Counted from the first letter of the stretch, positions 17,374 through 26,132 are shown. The stretch: 64,000 bases of DNA from Streptomyces flavotricini (GCF_020639365.1 NZ_JAINUL010000001.1:4119309-4183308); one strand, 5' to 3'. Translations and numbers: made by a program. The notes: generated from the letters alone by a model not told the origin.

Positions 17374-18396
17374 ATGATCACGACGGGAAATCACGGTGCG
17401 CGCAATGCTTTTTCGGTGGGCGTGCTCGGTACGGGGTCGTACGTACCGGCTCATGTCGTATCCAACGAAGAAGTCGGAGCGCCGGCCGGAGTCGATCACG
17501 AATGGATACTCGGCAAGACGGGAATACGCGAGCGGCGTTGGGCGAAGCCCGATGAAGCAACATCCGATCTCGCGGTGATCGCGGGACGGGCGGCACTGGA
17601 GAGCGCCGGGATCCGCGCCCGGCAGCTGTCCTTCATCGTGGTGGCCACCTCCACCCCGGACCAGCCCCAGCCGCCGACGGCGGCCGTGGTCGCCGACGAG
17701 CTCGGCGCCGACCAGGGCACCGCCGCCTTCGACGTCAACGGCGTCTGCACGGGCTTCCTGTTCGCGCTGGCCACGGCGCAGGGCATGCTCGCGTCCGCCA
17801 CCGGCGAGGGCTACGCCCTGGTCATCGGCGCCGACGTGTACTCCCGGATCCTCAACCGCGAGGACCGGCGCACCACCATCCTGTTCGGTGACGGCGCCGG
17901 CGCCGTCGTACTCGGCCCGGTGGCCGGCGAAGGGCGCGGCGTCCTGGCGAACCGGCTGGCCAGTTATGCGGCCGACCGTCATCTCATCGAGGTCCCCGGC
18001 GGTGGCAGCCGTATTCCGGCGACCGCCGAAACCCTCGCCGAGGGGCTTCAGTACTTCACCATGAACGGCCGGGGCGTCCGCGATTTCGTCGCCGAGAATG
18101 TCCCGCCCGCCATCGACGCGTTCCTTTCGGAACGCGGCCTCACCCCTGCGGACATCTCGCATTTCGTTCCGCACCAGGCCAACGGACGCATGCTGGAAAA
18201 CCTTTCCGAGGAAATCGGCGTGGGTACCGAACGCACCTGGACGACCTACGAGAGGTACGGGAACACCGGCTCCGCCTCCGTCCCGATCACCCTCGACCGC
18301 GCGGCCCGCTCCGGCCGGCTGGCCGAAGGCGACCTGGTCCTGCTCGCGGGCTTCGGCGGCGGCATGGCCCTGGGTCTGTCGCTCATCCGCTGGTAG
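17374..18396 (+). CDS. 3-oxoacyl-ACP synthase III (KASIII/FabH-like)
   Basis: 340 residues with an intact KASIII triad: Cys125 in NGVCTGF, His in VPHQAN near 262, and Asn in YGNTGSAS near 293. Such enzymes transfer or condense acyl-CoA with a malonyl thioester, or, in specialised clusters, act as acyltransferases to oxygen or nitrogen nucleophiles. No acyl carrier protein or other ketosynthase is encoded nearby, so it either uses the host ACP or acts as an acyltransferase. It is the first gene after the terminator, with a GAGGAG ribosome site, and lies 71 bp before the N-acetyltransferase-like gene. Confidence 0.85.
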   Translation: MITTGNHGARNAFSVGVLGTGSYVPAHVVSNEEVGAPAGVDHEWILGKTGIRERRWAKPDEATSDLAVIAGRAALESAGIRARQLSFIVVATSTPDQPQPPTAAVVADELGADQGTAAFDVNGVCTGFLFALATAQGMLASATGEGYALVIGADVYSRILNREDRRTTILFGDGAGAVVLGPVAGEGRGVLANRLASYAADRHLIEVPGGGSRIPATAETLAEGLQYFTMNGRGVRDFVAENVPPAIDAFLSERGLTPADISHFVPHQANGRMLENLSEEIGVGTERTWTTYERYGNTGSASVPITLDRAARSGRLAEGDLVLLAGFGGGMALGLSLIRW

Positions 18397-18467
18397 CCCA
18401 CCTCCCGCGGGCCCCTCCCTCCCCGCCCTCGCCTGCCCCCGGGGGCGACACCCTTCAAGGAGATTCC

Positions 18468-19292
18468 ATGCTGGACGCAACCCCGATCGACGACGCCCGG
18501 GTCGACGCCTACCTCACCCGGATCGGCGCGAGCCGCCCCGCGCAGCCCGACCTCGCCGGACTGCGCCACCTGGCCGAACGCGCCGTGCTGTCCGTCCCGT
18601 TCGAGAACCTCGACTACCACCTCGAAGGCCGCGAGATCCACATGGACAAGCGGTCCGTGGACAAGGTCGCGATCGACAGCCGCGGCGGCGGCTGCTACGA
18701 GGTCAACCCGGCGCTCGGCTTCGTGCTGGAGGCCCTGGGCTACGAGGTCGACATCCTGCCGGGCCGCGTGCACCGGCCGGAGGGCGTGGGCCCGTTCCTC
18801 GGCCACCTCGCCCTCAAGGTGACCATCGGCGAGAACGCGTACCTCGTCGACACCGGCTTCGGCCGCAACAGCCGTTTCCCGCTCGACTGGAACAGCCGCG
18901 AGGTCCAGAGCGACCCGCACGGCGAGTACCAGCTCAAGGACGTCGAGGACAAGCCCGGCACCGTCGACCTGTGGCTCGGCGGCCGCCCGCTGTACCAGGT
19001 CGTCGAGACCCCGGTCCGCATCGAGGACTACGCCCCGTCGCTGTGGTGGTACCGCACGGCGCCCGACTCCTCCTTCATGCAGGCCCTGTTCTGCTCCATC
19101 CGCACCGAGAACGGTCTGGTGACCCTCAAGGGCCGCCACCTGAACGTCGTCGACGGCGACCAGCGCTCGAAGACCGTCCTCCAGGACGACGCCGAGGTCA
19201 TCGCCGCGTACAAGACGCACTTCGGCATCAGCCTCGACCGCCTGCCCACCGAGCCGGAGAACTCCATCACCACCGGCGTCCGCACCGACTGA
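18468..19292 (+). CDS. Arylamine N-acetyltransferase (NAT) family protein, possible amide synthase
   Basis: 274 residues with the complete NAT triad: Cys76 in RGGGCYEVN, His113 in LGHLALKV and Asp128 in VDTGFG. NAT enzymes move acyl groups from CoA to aromatic amines; the RifF subgroup forms the amide between an aminobenzoate-derived starter and a polyketide chain. Here an aromatic amine (3-hydroxyanthranilate) is the predicted product of the preceding operon, so acylation of that amine is the natural guess, either as biosynthetic step or self-protection. It lies between a KASIII and a flavin hydroxylase on the same strand. Confidence 0.87.
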   Translation: MLDATPIDDARVDAYLTRIGASRPAQPDLAGLRHLAERAVLSVPFENLDYHLEGREIHMDKRSVDKVAIDSRGGGCYEVNPALGFVLEALGYEVDILPGRVHRPEGVGPFLGHLALKVTIGENAYLVDTGFGRNSRFPLDWNSREVQSDPHGEYQLKDVEDKPGTVDLWLGGRPLYQVVETPVRIEDYAPSLWWYRTAPDSSFMQALFCSIRTENGLVTLKGRHLNVVDGDQRSKTVLQDDAEVIAAYKTHFGISLDRLPTEPENSITTGVRTD

Positions 19293-19308
19293 GAGAGTCC
19301 CAGAGGCC

Positions 19309-20925
19309 ATGGCTGACCTGATAACCGGCGAGAGCCGGCCCACGAGAGAGAGCGCAGCGGCACCCGCCGCCGCCGGGGCGTCCGACCTGGACGTCCTGGT
19401 GGTCGGGGCCGGCCCCACCGGCCTGCTGACCGCCGTCGAACTGCTGCGGCGCGGCATCCGGGTCCGCGTGATCGACCGTGCCGTCGAACCCATGCTGACC
19501 CCCAAGGCCCTGTCCGTCTGGCCGCGCGCCCTCGACATCCTCGAGGACACCGGTCTGGGCGGCGTGGTCGACGAGGAGTCCGTACGGATCAACACGCTGA
19601 GCTACTTCTCCGAACGGCGCCCGCTGGCCTCCTTCGGGTTCTCGGACGACCTGGCGTGCCGCACCCTGCCCCAGCACGTCACCGAGCGGCTGCTCACCGA
19701 GCGGCTGCAGGCACTCGGCGGCAAGATCGAGCGCGGGGTGCGGCTGCTGGCCCTGGACGGTCTGGACTACTCCGGCCGGATCGAGGCCACCGACGGCGTG
19801 ACGGCGGTGCTGGAGACCCCCGAGGGGCTGCAGCGGCTGCGGGTGCCGTTCGTCGTCGGCGCGGACGGCGCCGGCAGCGCCGTCCGGGGCCAACTCGGCG
19901 TCGGATTCGAGGGATCGACGTACGAGATGGCGTTCGCACTCATCGATGCCCGCATCGATGGGTATCTACCGCCGGACGAGTGCCACTTCTACCAGTCCGC
20001 GAACGGTGCACTGGTGATCGTGCCCATCCCGGGCGGGATCTACCGGTTCCTGTCGGTGATGCCCCAGGGCGGCGGCGAGGTCGACGTCCCGATGATGCAG
20101 GCCGTCATCGACGAGCGCGGGCCGCGCGGCGTTCGGATCAAGGAGGCGGTTTGGAAGGCCGTGTTCCGGGTTCACGCCCGGCGGGCGAGCGAGTTCCAGC
20201 GCGGCCGGGTCTTCCTCGCGGGCGACGCCGCCCACGTCCACAGCCCGGCCGGCGGGCAGGGCATGAACAACGGCCTCCAGGACGCCCACAACCTCGCCTG
20301 GAAGCTGGCCTCGGTGATCCGGGGCGAGTCCCCCTCCTCCCTGCTCTCCTCTTACGGAGAAGAGCGGGCGGAGGTCACCCGGCAGCTCGTGCGCGACACC
20401 GACTTCCAGACCAGGGCCTGGCTGTTCAAGTCCAAGGCCTCGGTGGCTGCGCGCGACGCGGCGTTCCGGCTCCTCGACCGGACCGGGATCGTCTCGGAGT
20501 TCTACGCCCCCGTGATGGCGGGCCGCCGGCTCTCGTACCCGCCGACCCGCGACACCCAGCAGCCCTCGGGCTGGACGGGCTGCCGCGTGCGGCGCTCGCT
20601 GCCCGGCGCGCTGGAGGTCGGAGCGGTCTTCCCGCGCCATCTGGCACTCGCGTACGGAATCTCCGGACCGGCCGCGGATCCGCACGGCTGGAATCTGGCG
20701 GTCGTCCCGGACGGGAACAGGGCCTGGGAGGAGGAATTGGGCCACATCGTGGCGCAATGGCCACTGTTGCGACAGGTGACCATACGTCGCCGCGACGCCG
20801 CCGCGCAGGCCGGATGTCGCTCCGCGGGGTACTACTTGATCCGGCCGGACGGTCATATAGCGGCTCACGGCCATGCACGGGATCTGGGACGACTCGAAGC
20901 GGAACTCCGACTCTCCTTTTCCTGA
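19309..20925 (+). CDS. Class A FAD-dependent aromatic hydroxylase
   Basis: 538 residues of the PheA/TfdB/UbiH family. GAGPTG at 33-38 binds the FAD ADP moiety, and GDAAHVHSPAGGQGMN near 305-320 is the second FAD motif. A C-terminal thioredoxin-like domain (about 400-538) is typical of phenol-hydroxylase-like members and shows no extra catalytic residues. It would insert oxygen into an aromatic ring using NAD(P)H and O2, for example on a 3-hydroxyanthranilate-derived intermediate. The first 25 residues are an Ala/Thr-rich extension. It begins 16 bp after the NAT stop, so the two are probably co-transcribed. Confidence 0.85.
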   Translation: MADLITGESRPTRESAAAPAAAGASDLDVLVVGAGPTGLLTAVELLRRGIRVRVIDRAVEPMLTPKALSVWPRALDILEDTGLGGVVDEESVRINTLSYFSERRPLASFGFSDDLACRTLPQHVTERLLTERLQALGGKIERGVRLLALDGLDYSGRIEATDGVTAVLETPEGLQRLRVPFVVGADGAGSAVRGQLGVGFEGSTYEMAFALIDARIDGYLPPDECHFYQSANGALVIVPIPGGIYRFLSVMPQGGGEVDVPMMQAVIDERGPRGVRIKEAVWKAVFRVHARRASEFQRGRVFLAGDAAHVHSPAGGQGMNNGLQDAHNLAWKLASVIRGESPSSLLSSYGEERAEVTRQLVRDTDFQTRAWLFKSKASVAARDAAFRLLDRTGIVSEFYAPVMAGRRLSYPPTRDTQQPSGWTGCRVRRSLPGALEVGAVFPRHLALAYGISGPAADPHGWNLAVVPDGNRAWEEELGHIVAQWPLLRQVTIRRRDAAAQAGCRSAGYYLIRPDGHIAAHGHARDLGRLEAELRLSFS

Positions 20926-21007
20926 CCGGCAATCCACCGATAACCGAACGTCGATATTCGGCCAACCAAATACCGGATAGCCCCCCGGTTTTCTCGTTAG
21001 ACTGCCC

Positions 21008-21062
21008 GTTCCTGTTCCGTTCCCTTACCACCCCCCGCTCAAGCGGGAACGGAGAGGGACTG
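21008..21062. promoter_or_regulatory. Paired 11-bp-phased heptamers upstream of the small peptide gene
   Basis: GTTCCTG (21008) and GTTCCCT (21019) are 11 bp apart, and facing them GGGAACG (21045) and GGGACTG (21056) are also 11 bp apart. The four units form an inverted arrangement 76 bp upstream of the ATG at 21138. Heptamers at 11-bp phase are the usual SARP operator design, and similar GGGAACG units occur at 24609-24637 and 33011-33083. Confidence 0.5.
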
Positions 21063-21137
21063 GAGCAGGAAGCCCCGTTGCGAATCTCTGTCACGTCGAA
21101 AGCGACACGGGATTTCACAACAAACAAGGGGAACGAA

Positions 21138-21320
21138 ATGCGCGGCAAGTTCGCTGGTCTGGTCGGTATCTTCGCCCTCGTCCTCACCCTCGGCCTGGGT
21201 GCGGCGGTCGAGCAGGACCACCAGGCCAACGGCACGAAGGGGGGGCACTCCGTGCTGGCCGAGGACAAGGGGCCGGGCGTCGCCCCGACCAACCCCCCGG
21301 TTCCCCCGAAGGGCATCTGA
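21138..21320 (+). CDS. Small secreted or membrane-anchored peptide of unknown function
   Basis: 60 residues. A positively charged start (MRGKF) is followed by a hydrophobic helix (about residues 6-23), then a hydrophilic tail rich in Gly, His, Lys and Pro ending in VPPKGI. This is a signal-peptide or single-anchor layout with a 35-40 residue extracytoplasmic part. There are no cysteines. An AAGGGGAACG ribosome site precedes the ATG. It has its own likely promoter and a strong terminator and sits beside the SARP gene. I do not recognise a family. Options are a signalling or exported peptide, or a scaffold peptide for the ATP-grasp ligases. Confidence 0.7.
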   Translation: MRGKFAGLVGIFALVLTLGLGAAVEQDHQANGTKGGHSVLAEDKGPGVAPTNPPVPPKGI

Positions 21321-21337
21321 CCCGCCCCCCGCGCACG

Positions 21338-21373
21338 CAGTGGGCCCCGTCCGACACCGGACGGGGCCCACTG
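21338..21373 (+). terminator. Rho-independent terminator after the small peptide gene
   Basis: Perfect 16-bp stem (21338-21353 with 21358-21373), 4-nt loop ACAC, then CTTTTCC on the plus strand. It lies 17 bases after the peptide stop and also between convergent genes, so it may serve the SARP gene from the other side. Confidence 0.88.
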
Positions 21374-21420
21374 CTTTTCCGTGCCGGCGCGCGGTGGCCA
21401 CCGCGCGCCGGAAACTGCGA

Positions 21421-24400
21421 TCAGATGGTGCGGCGCCCCTCAGGCGGCACCCCCATGGCCTCGAAGAGCATGTCGGCGCGCTCCCGGTACTCGCCCGCAG
21501 CCGGCTGGGCGAGCCGCTCGGCTGCGGCCGCCATCCCGTCCAGCGCGTGCGCCATCTCGACGCGGTATCCCATCACCTCAGCCATCTCCAGTGCCCGCTC
21601 GTGCAGACGCAGGGCCTCTTCGTGGCGGCCGTTGCGGCCGTGCTTGAGCGCCAGGAGGTTGTCCACCCGGGAGCGCCGCTGCGTCGAGGTCCTCGGGCTG
21701 ATCAGCTCCAGGGCCCGCTCCTCGTGCTCCTGCGCCCGGCGGACGTCTCCGAGCCGGTCGCTCACGTCGGAGGAGACGGCGAGTGCGAGGACCATGTTCT
21801 CTTCCATGGCGGTGGCGCTCAGCGCCCACGACCGCGTCACGCTGTCGTGGGCGGCCTCGAAGTCGCCCTTCCCTATGTGGGCCAGAGCCAGGCTCGTCCA
21901 CGCGGTGACCTCCACCCCCGGGGAGGGATAGGCCCGGCAGATCTCGATCACCCTGCGCACGGCATCGGCCGCCTCGTCGTGACGGCCGAGCGCCAGGCAC
22001 ACGGTGCCGAGCGTGTTGAGGTCCTCCGCCTGTTGCTGCACCAGACCGGCGCCCTCCCCCTTCTGGAACGCCCTTACCGCCTCCGTCGTGTAGTCGTACG
22101 AGCTCGCCAGATTGCCCAGCGCGTAGTGCGCGAGCCCGAGCAGCCCCAGGGAGACCGCCTGGTCGTCCGGGCCACCGGCCTTCCGTGCCCAGTCGAGCGC
22201 CTCTTCCCCGGCCTCCACCGCCTCGGTGAAGCGGCCGAGTCTCCAGCGCGCCACCCCGAGGTTGTTGAGCGTCTGGCAGATGAGCAGGGGATCGCCCATG
22301 CCGCGCGTGGCGGTCAGGCCCGCCCGGCTCACCGATTCGAACTCCGCGAACCGTCCGCGGAGGTTCAGGTGGAAGGACGCGTTGCGGGCCAGGGCGAACA
22401 CCAGCTGCGGGGTCCCCTCGTGGCCGCCCCGGGCCAGGAGGGTCTGGATGCCCGCGACCTCCCGGTCGAACCACTCCAGGGTGCGGTCCTCACGGCGCAT
22501 CGGCGGCAGCGCGTACGCGGTGTCCGGCGCGTCCACGTCCATGCTGCGGCGGGTGGGGAACAGCAGGGCGCAGGCCGCCTCGGTCGCCGACGTGTAGTAA
22601 CCGAGCAGCCGGCCGTCGGCCTCCCGGGCCTCGCGACCGCTCCTGCCCTCGCCGAGCGAGAGCGCGTACGTGCGCACCAGGTCGTGGAAGGCGTACATCC
22701 CCGGGTCGTTCTGCACGAGCAGGTGCATGTCGAGGAGGTCCTCCAGCATGTCCTCCGCGTCCCGGACCCCGGTCCTCAGCAGGGCCGCGGCCGAGTAGAC
22801 GTCCACCTCCGCGCCCGGATGCAGGCCCAGCAGGCAGAAGGCGGCCTGGAGCTCCTCCTCCAACGCCTTGTACGACAGGCTGAGCGTGGCGGCCACACTG
22901 CGCTCGCCCGCGCTCAGCTCGTCCAGCCGGCGGGTCTCGTCCTCCAGCCGTTCGACCAGGTAGCGCACCGTCCATCGCGGACGGTTGCGCAGCCGGGCCA
23001 CCGCCAGCCGCAGGGCCAGCGGCAGGTGGCCGCACAGATCGGCGAGTTCGGCGGCGGCCTCCGGCTCCCTGGCCACCCGGTCGTCGCCGAGGAGCTCGGT
23101 GAGCATCACCCGGCTCTCCTCCCGCTCCATCACCCCCAGCGAGATCCAGTCCGCGCCGTCCAGATCGAGCAGCCGGGCGCGGCTGGTGACCAGCACCAGG
23201 CACTCGGTCGAGGACGGGAGCAGGGGCAGCACCTGCCCGGCGTCCAGGGCGTTGTCGAACAGGAACAGCAGGCGGCGGCCCGCCAGGGTGGCCCGCCACA
23301 GGCCGATCAGACCCGCCTCGTCGTCGGGGATGCTGTCCGCGGCCACCCCGAGGGTGCGCAGCAGGCCGGCGAGGGTCGCGGCCGGCCGCTGCGGCTTCTC
23401 ACCGGGGGTGAAGCCGCGCAGGTCGGCGTAGAGCTGGCCGTCCGGGTACTCCTCGGCCAGCTGGTAGGCCGCCCTCACCGCCAGCGAGGTCTTGCCACAG
23501 CCGCCCATGCCGTCGATCGCGACGACCTGGGGCCCTTCCCCCGCGTCCCGCCGGCAAGCCTCCAGCACCTCGGCCAGCTCTCGTTCGCGACCGGTGAAGT
23601 CGGGAACGCCGGGCGGCAGGGTGCACGGAGCGCCGTGCAGCGAGGCGAGGGTCGGGAAGCGGTGGCTCCCGGCGCCGGACGGCGCGGAGCGCCGGCCCTC
23701 CGCGGCCCCTTCCTCCGAGGACCCGGACGCGGCCGGGGCGGCCACGGCGACCGGCCGGGCCGGACCGTCGAGATCGGGAGAGGCCCGCAGGATGTCCTCG
23801 TACATCTTGGTGAGCTGCGCGCTGGGGTCTATGCCGAGTTCCTCGACGAGCAGTTCGCGCACCTTGGCGTACTCGGCGAGCGCCTCCGCCTGGCGCCCGG
23901 AGCGGTACAGCGCCAGGATCAGGTGGCCGCGCAGCGACTCCCGCAGCGGGTGCTGCGCGATGAGGGTGCGCAGGTCGCCGATGAGCTCCCCGGCCTCGCC
24001 CAGTGCCAGGCGCAGCTCGAAGAGCTGCTCGGCGGCGCCCAGCCGGCGTTCCTCCAGTACGGCGCCCGCGGCCTCGACCACCGAGCCGCCGGCGCCCGAC
24101 ATCACGGGGCCGCGCCACAGGGCCAGGGCGGCGCGCAGTTCGTCGGCCGCGGCTTCGGGGCGGTCCCCGGAGGCGGCGTGCCGTGCCTCGCGGATGTGCC
24201 CGTTGAAGAGGAGCAGGTCGAGCTGATCGCGCGTCACCTGGACCCGGTAGCCCGGACCGTCCGTGACGATCAGGTTCCCACCCCCCGGGATCCTGCGCCG
24301 CAGGTCGGCGACGGCCTTACGCACCTGGTGCGAGGCGGTTACCGGCGGTTCCTCATCCCACACCGCCTCCACAAGACGGACAACCGGGACAATATTTCCC

Positions 24401-24531
24401 GGTTCGAGCAGCAGAGTGGCAAGAACTCGTTCGTGAATTTGCCCGCCGAGCTTTAACCGGTGTCCCGCCGTCCACCCTTCAAGCGGTCCGAGAATATTGA
24501 AACGCACCTGGCTTTCTACCGAATTAGCCAT
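21421..24531 (-). CDS. SARP-family activator with NB-ARC and TPR domains (AfsR-like, large SARP)
   Basis: 1036 residues. Residues about 10-100 form an OmpR-type winged helix (VRFNILGPLEGW start), about 105-255 the bacterial transcriptional activation domain, about 300-600 an NB-ARC ATPase with Walker A GMGGCGKTSLAV, and the rest TPR repeats. Large SARPs activate antibiotic clusters and bind direct heptamer repeats. Codon 26 is TTA (24456-24454), which makes translation dependent on the bldA tRNA. The start is uncertain: ATG 24531 has AAGGAGG only two bases away; ATG 24546 and TTG 24555 are alternatives in frame. It is divergent from the transposase-like gene at 24681. Confidence 0.88.
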   Translation of the reverse strand: MANSVESQVRFNILGPLEGWTAGHRLKLGGQIHERVLATLLLEPGNIVPVVRLVEAVWDEEPPVTASHQVRKAVADLRRRIPGGGNLIVTDGPGYRVQVTRDQLDLLLFNGHIREARHAASGDRPEAAADELRAALALWRGPVMSGAGGSVVEAAGAVLEERRLGAAEQLFELRLALGEAGELIGDLRTLIAQHPLRESLRGHLILALYRSGRQAEALAEYAKVRELLVEELGIDPSAQLTKMYEDILRASPDLDGPARPVAVAAPAASGSSEEGAAEGRRSAPSGAGSHRFPTLASLHGAPCTLPPGVPDFTGRERELAEVLEACRRDAGEGPQVVAIDGMGGCGKTSLAVRAAYQLAEEYPDGQLYADLRGFTPGEKPQRPAATLAGLLRTLGVAADSIPDDEAGLIGLWRATLAGRRLLFLFDNALDAGQVLPLLPSSTECLVLVTSRARLLDLDGADWISLGVMEREESRVMLTELLGDDRVAREPEAAAELADLCGHLPLALRLAVARLRNRPRWTVRYLVERLEDETRRLDELSAGERSVAATLSLSYKALEEELQAAFCLLGLHPGAEVDVYSAAALLRTGVRDAEDMLEDLLDMHLLVQNDPGMYAFHDLVRTYALSLGEGRSGREAREADGRLLGYYTSATEAACALLFPTRRSMDVDAPDTAYALPPMRREDRTLEWFDREVAGIQTLLARGGHEGTPQLVFALARNASFHLNLRGRFAEFESVSRAGLTATRGMGDPLLICQTLNNLGVARWRLGRFTEAVEAGEEALDWARKAGGPDDQAVSLGLLGLAHYALGNLASSYDYTTEAVRAFQKGEGAGLVQQQAEDLNTLGTVCLALGRHDEAADAVRRVIEICRAYPSPGVEVTAWTSLALAHIGKGDFEAAHDSVTRSWALSATAMEENMVLALAVSSDVSDRLGDVRRAQEHEERALELISPRTSTQRRSRVDNLLALKHGRNGRHEEALRLHERALEMAEVMGYRVEMAHALDGMAAAAERLAQPAAGEYRERADMLFEAMGVPPEGRRTI

Positions 24532-24608
24532 GGCCTCCTTGCCCATCCCCCTCAATGCCCCCAGCTGAAGAGCCTTCAGCAGGATCCTAAGAGCTTACGG
24601 GGGGAAGC

Positions 24609-24637
24609 GGTAGCGAAGAGGGAACGAAGCGGGAACG
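24609..24637 (+). promoter_or_regulatory. 11-bp-phased GGGAACG repeats in the SARP divergent promoter region
   Basis: GGTAGCG (24609), GGGAACG (24620) and GGGAACG (24631) follow at exact 11-bp steps. They lie in the 149-bp gap between the divergent SARP (24531) and transposase-like (24681) genes. The same heptamer appears at 21045. This looks like a binding site for the neighbouring SARP, for autoregulation or to activate the gene at 24681. Confidence 0.5.
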
Positions 24638-24680
24638 GCACCTCGGACAGTTGCGTCCTGACTCGGACTCAGGAGCAGCG

Positions 24681-26054
24681 ATGAAGACTTTCGGCCTCGG
24701 CGCCAGCCGGCGGACCGTGCGGCGCGCGGCGAACCATTCCGGCACCCGGCCTGCCGCCGCGCACAGCGCCTACCAAGCACCTGTAGCCACCCCTCCGGCA
24801 CAGGATCCCCACTCACCCCCCGTCATACCGCCGACCACGACGGCGGACCACAGAGCGCAGATCGTCGAAGCGATGATCTCCGAGCTCTCACCCCAACTGT
24901 TCATGTCGCTGCGCCGCAGCGACCAGCGTGCCCGCGGCGAGCAGTACCTGCGCGGACTGCTCTACGCGGAAGGGCGCAAGTCCATCCGCAACATGGCCGG
25001 AGTCGTCGGCGGAGCGGGCACCGAGCAGTCGCTGCACCACTTCATCAGCGAATCCACCTGGAACTGGGCCCCGATGCGCGCCGCGCTCGCCCGGTACGCG
25101 GAACAGACGGTGCAGCCCAAGGCCTGGGTCGTCCAGTCCATGCCGATCCAGAAGGCCGGCGAGCAGTCGGCGGGAATAGACCGCCGGTTCGTCCCGGAGC
25201 TGGGGCACTCCGTGCACGGCCAGCACTCCTTCGGCCTGTGGATGGCCTCGGAGGCGATGAGCGCGCCGGTCAACTGGCGCCTGTACCTCTCCCCTTCCTG
25301 GTTGCAGGACGAGGAGAAGCGCCGCCGGGCGGACATCCCGGACTGGGTCGACGAGGAGTCGCCGGGCGAGTGCGCCACGGCTTCCGCCCTCGAAGTCCTC
25401 GGCTGGGGCGGGGTGGAACGCCGCCCGGTGGTGCTGCCCTCCCGTGACTTCGTCAGCAGCGCCGTGCTGAGCCGCTTCCACTCGGCGGGAGTTCCCGTCA
25501 TGGCCCGGATGCGGGCCATGGACCAGCTGCGGGTCGCCGACACGGCGATGCCCGGGTACGGTGCCGGCCCCATACCGGTGTCCGACATGCTCCAGCACGT
25601 ACGCGGACTGCGCCGGCCCGTCGAATGGCTGGACCCCTCCTCGGGGACGCCCGTCGTCCGCAGCACCCTGGTCGCGGGCATACGCGTCGAGCTGCCGCAG
25701 CCGCGCCGCTCGCCCGCCGGTCCGCAGCAATGGCTCCTGATGGGCGAGTGGACCAACCGCAACGGCCCGCCCAGCGAGCTGTGGCTCACGGACCTCACCA
25801 CCACCTCGCTCGACGGGCTGATGCGACTGGCCAAGCTCAGCCGGCGGACGGCGTTCGACAGCGCCACCACCGGCGAACGGGCCGGGCTGCGCGATTTCGC
25901 GGGCCGCTCCTTCAAGGGCTGGCACCGCCACCTCACGCTCGCTTCGGCCGCCCACAGCGTCTCGATCGGCGCCGACCACGCCGCTGGCCGCACTCGGGCC
26001 GAGGCTTCCTCCGGCACTCCGTCGGCGAACCGGCCGCAGCGGCAGATGGGCTGA
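24681..26054 (+). CDS. IS701-type transposase-like protein with degenerate catalytic site, likely domesticated
   Basis: 457 residues from the ATG at 24681, with AGGAG upstream. After a Pro/Thr-rich leader (about 1-58), the segment FMSLRRSDQRARGEQYLRGL and the later SLHHFISESTWNW match the N-terminal part of IS701-family DDE_5 transposases. The first catalytic aspartate of the family (usual context VVDETGF) is replaced: AWVVQSMPIQKAG at 148-160 has Gln152. I found no terminal inverted repeats or target duplication around the gene. It sits opposite the SARP gene within the cluster, suggesting a co-opted regulatory or DNA-binding role. Its true function is unknown. Confidence 0.72.
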   Translation: MKTFGLGASRRTVRRAANHSGTRPAAAHSAYQAPVATPPAQDPHSPPVIPPTTTADHRAQIVEAMISELSPQLFMSLRRSDQRARGEQYLRGLLYAEGRKSIRNMAGVVGGAGTEQSLHHFISESTWNWAPMRAALARYAEQTVQPKAWVVQSMPIQKAGEQSAGIDRRFVPELGHSVHGQHSFGLWMASEAMSAPVNWRLYLSPSWLQDEEKRRRADIPDWVDEESPGECATASALEVLGWGGVERRPVVLPSRDFVSSAVLSRFHSAGVPVMARMRAMDQLRVADTAMPGYGAGPIPVSDMLQHVRGLRRPVEWLDPSSGTPVVRSTLVAGIRVELPQPRRSPAGPQQWLLMGEWTNRNGPPSELWLTDLTTTSLDGLMRLAKLSRRTAFDSATTGERAGLRDFAGRSFKGWHRHLTLASAAHSVSIGADHAAGRTRAEASSGTPSANRPQRQMG

Positions 26055-26132
26055 GGCGTGTCGTCCGAGGATGACGGTAAGCCGCGCAAAGAGGGATGTT
26101 CGGGGCCCGCTCCCATGCTCCCTCGGCCCGCG

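Noticed and set aside
21199..24456. 1085-codon plus-strand frame opposite the SARP gene
   Set aside because: Repetitive charged composition and no domain; it is the antisense shadow of the SARP/NB-ARC/TPR gene.
24681..26054. Active insertion sequence
   Set aside because: The first catalytic Asp is replaced by Gln, and I found no terminal inverted repeats or target duplication; treated as a domesticated gene.
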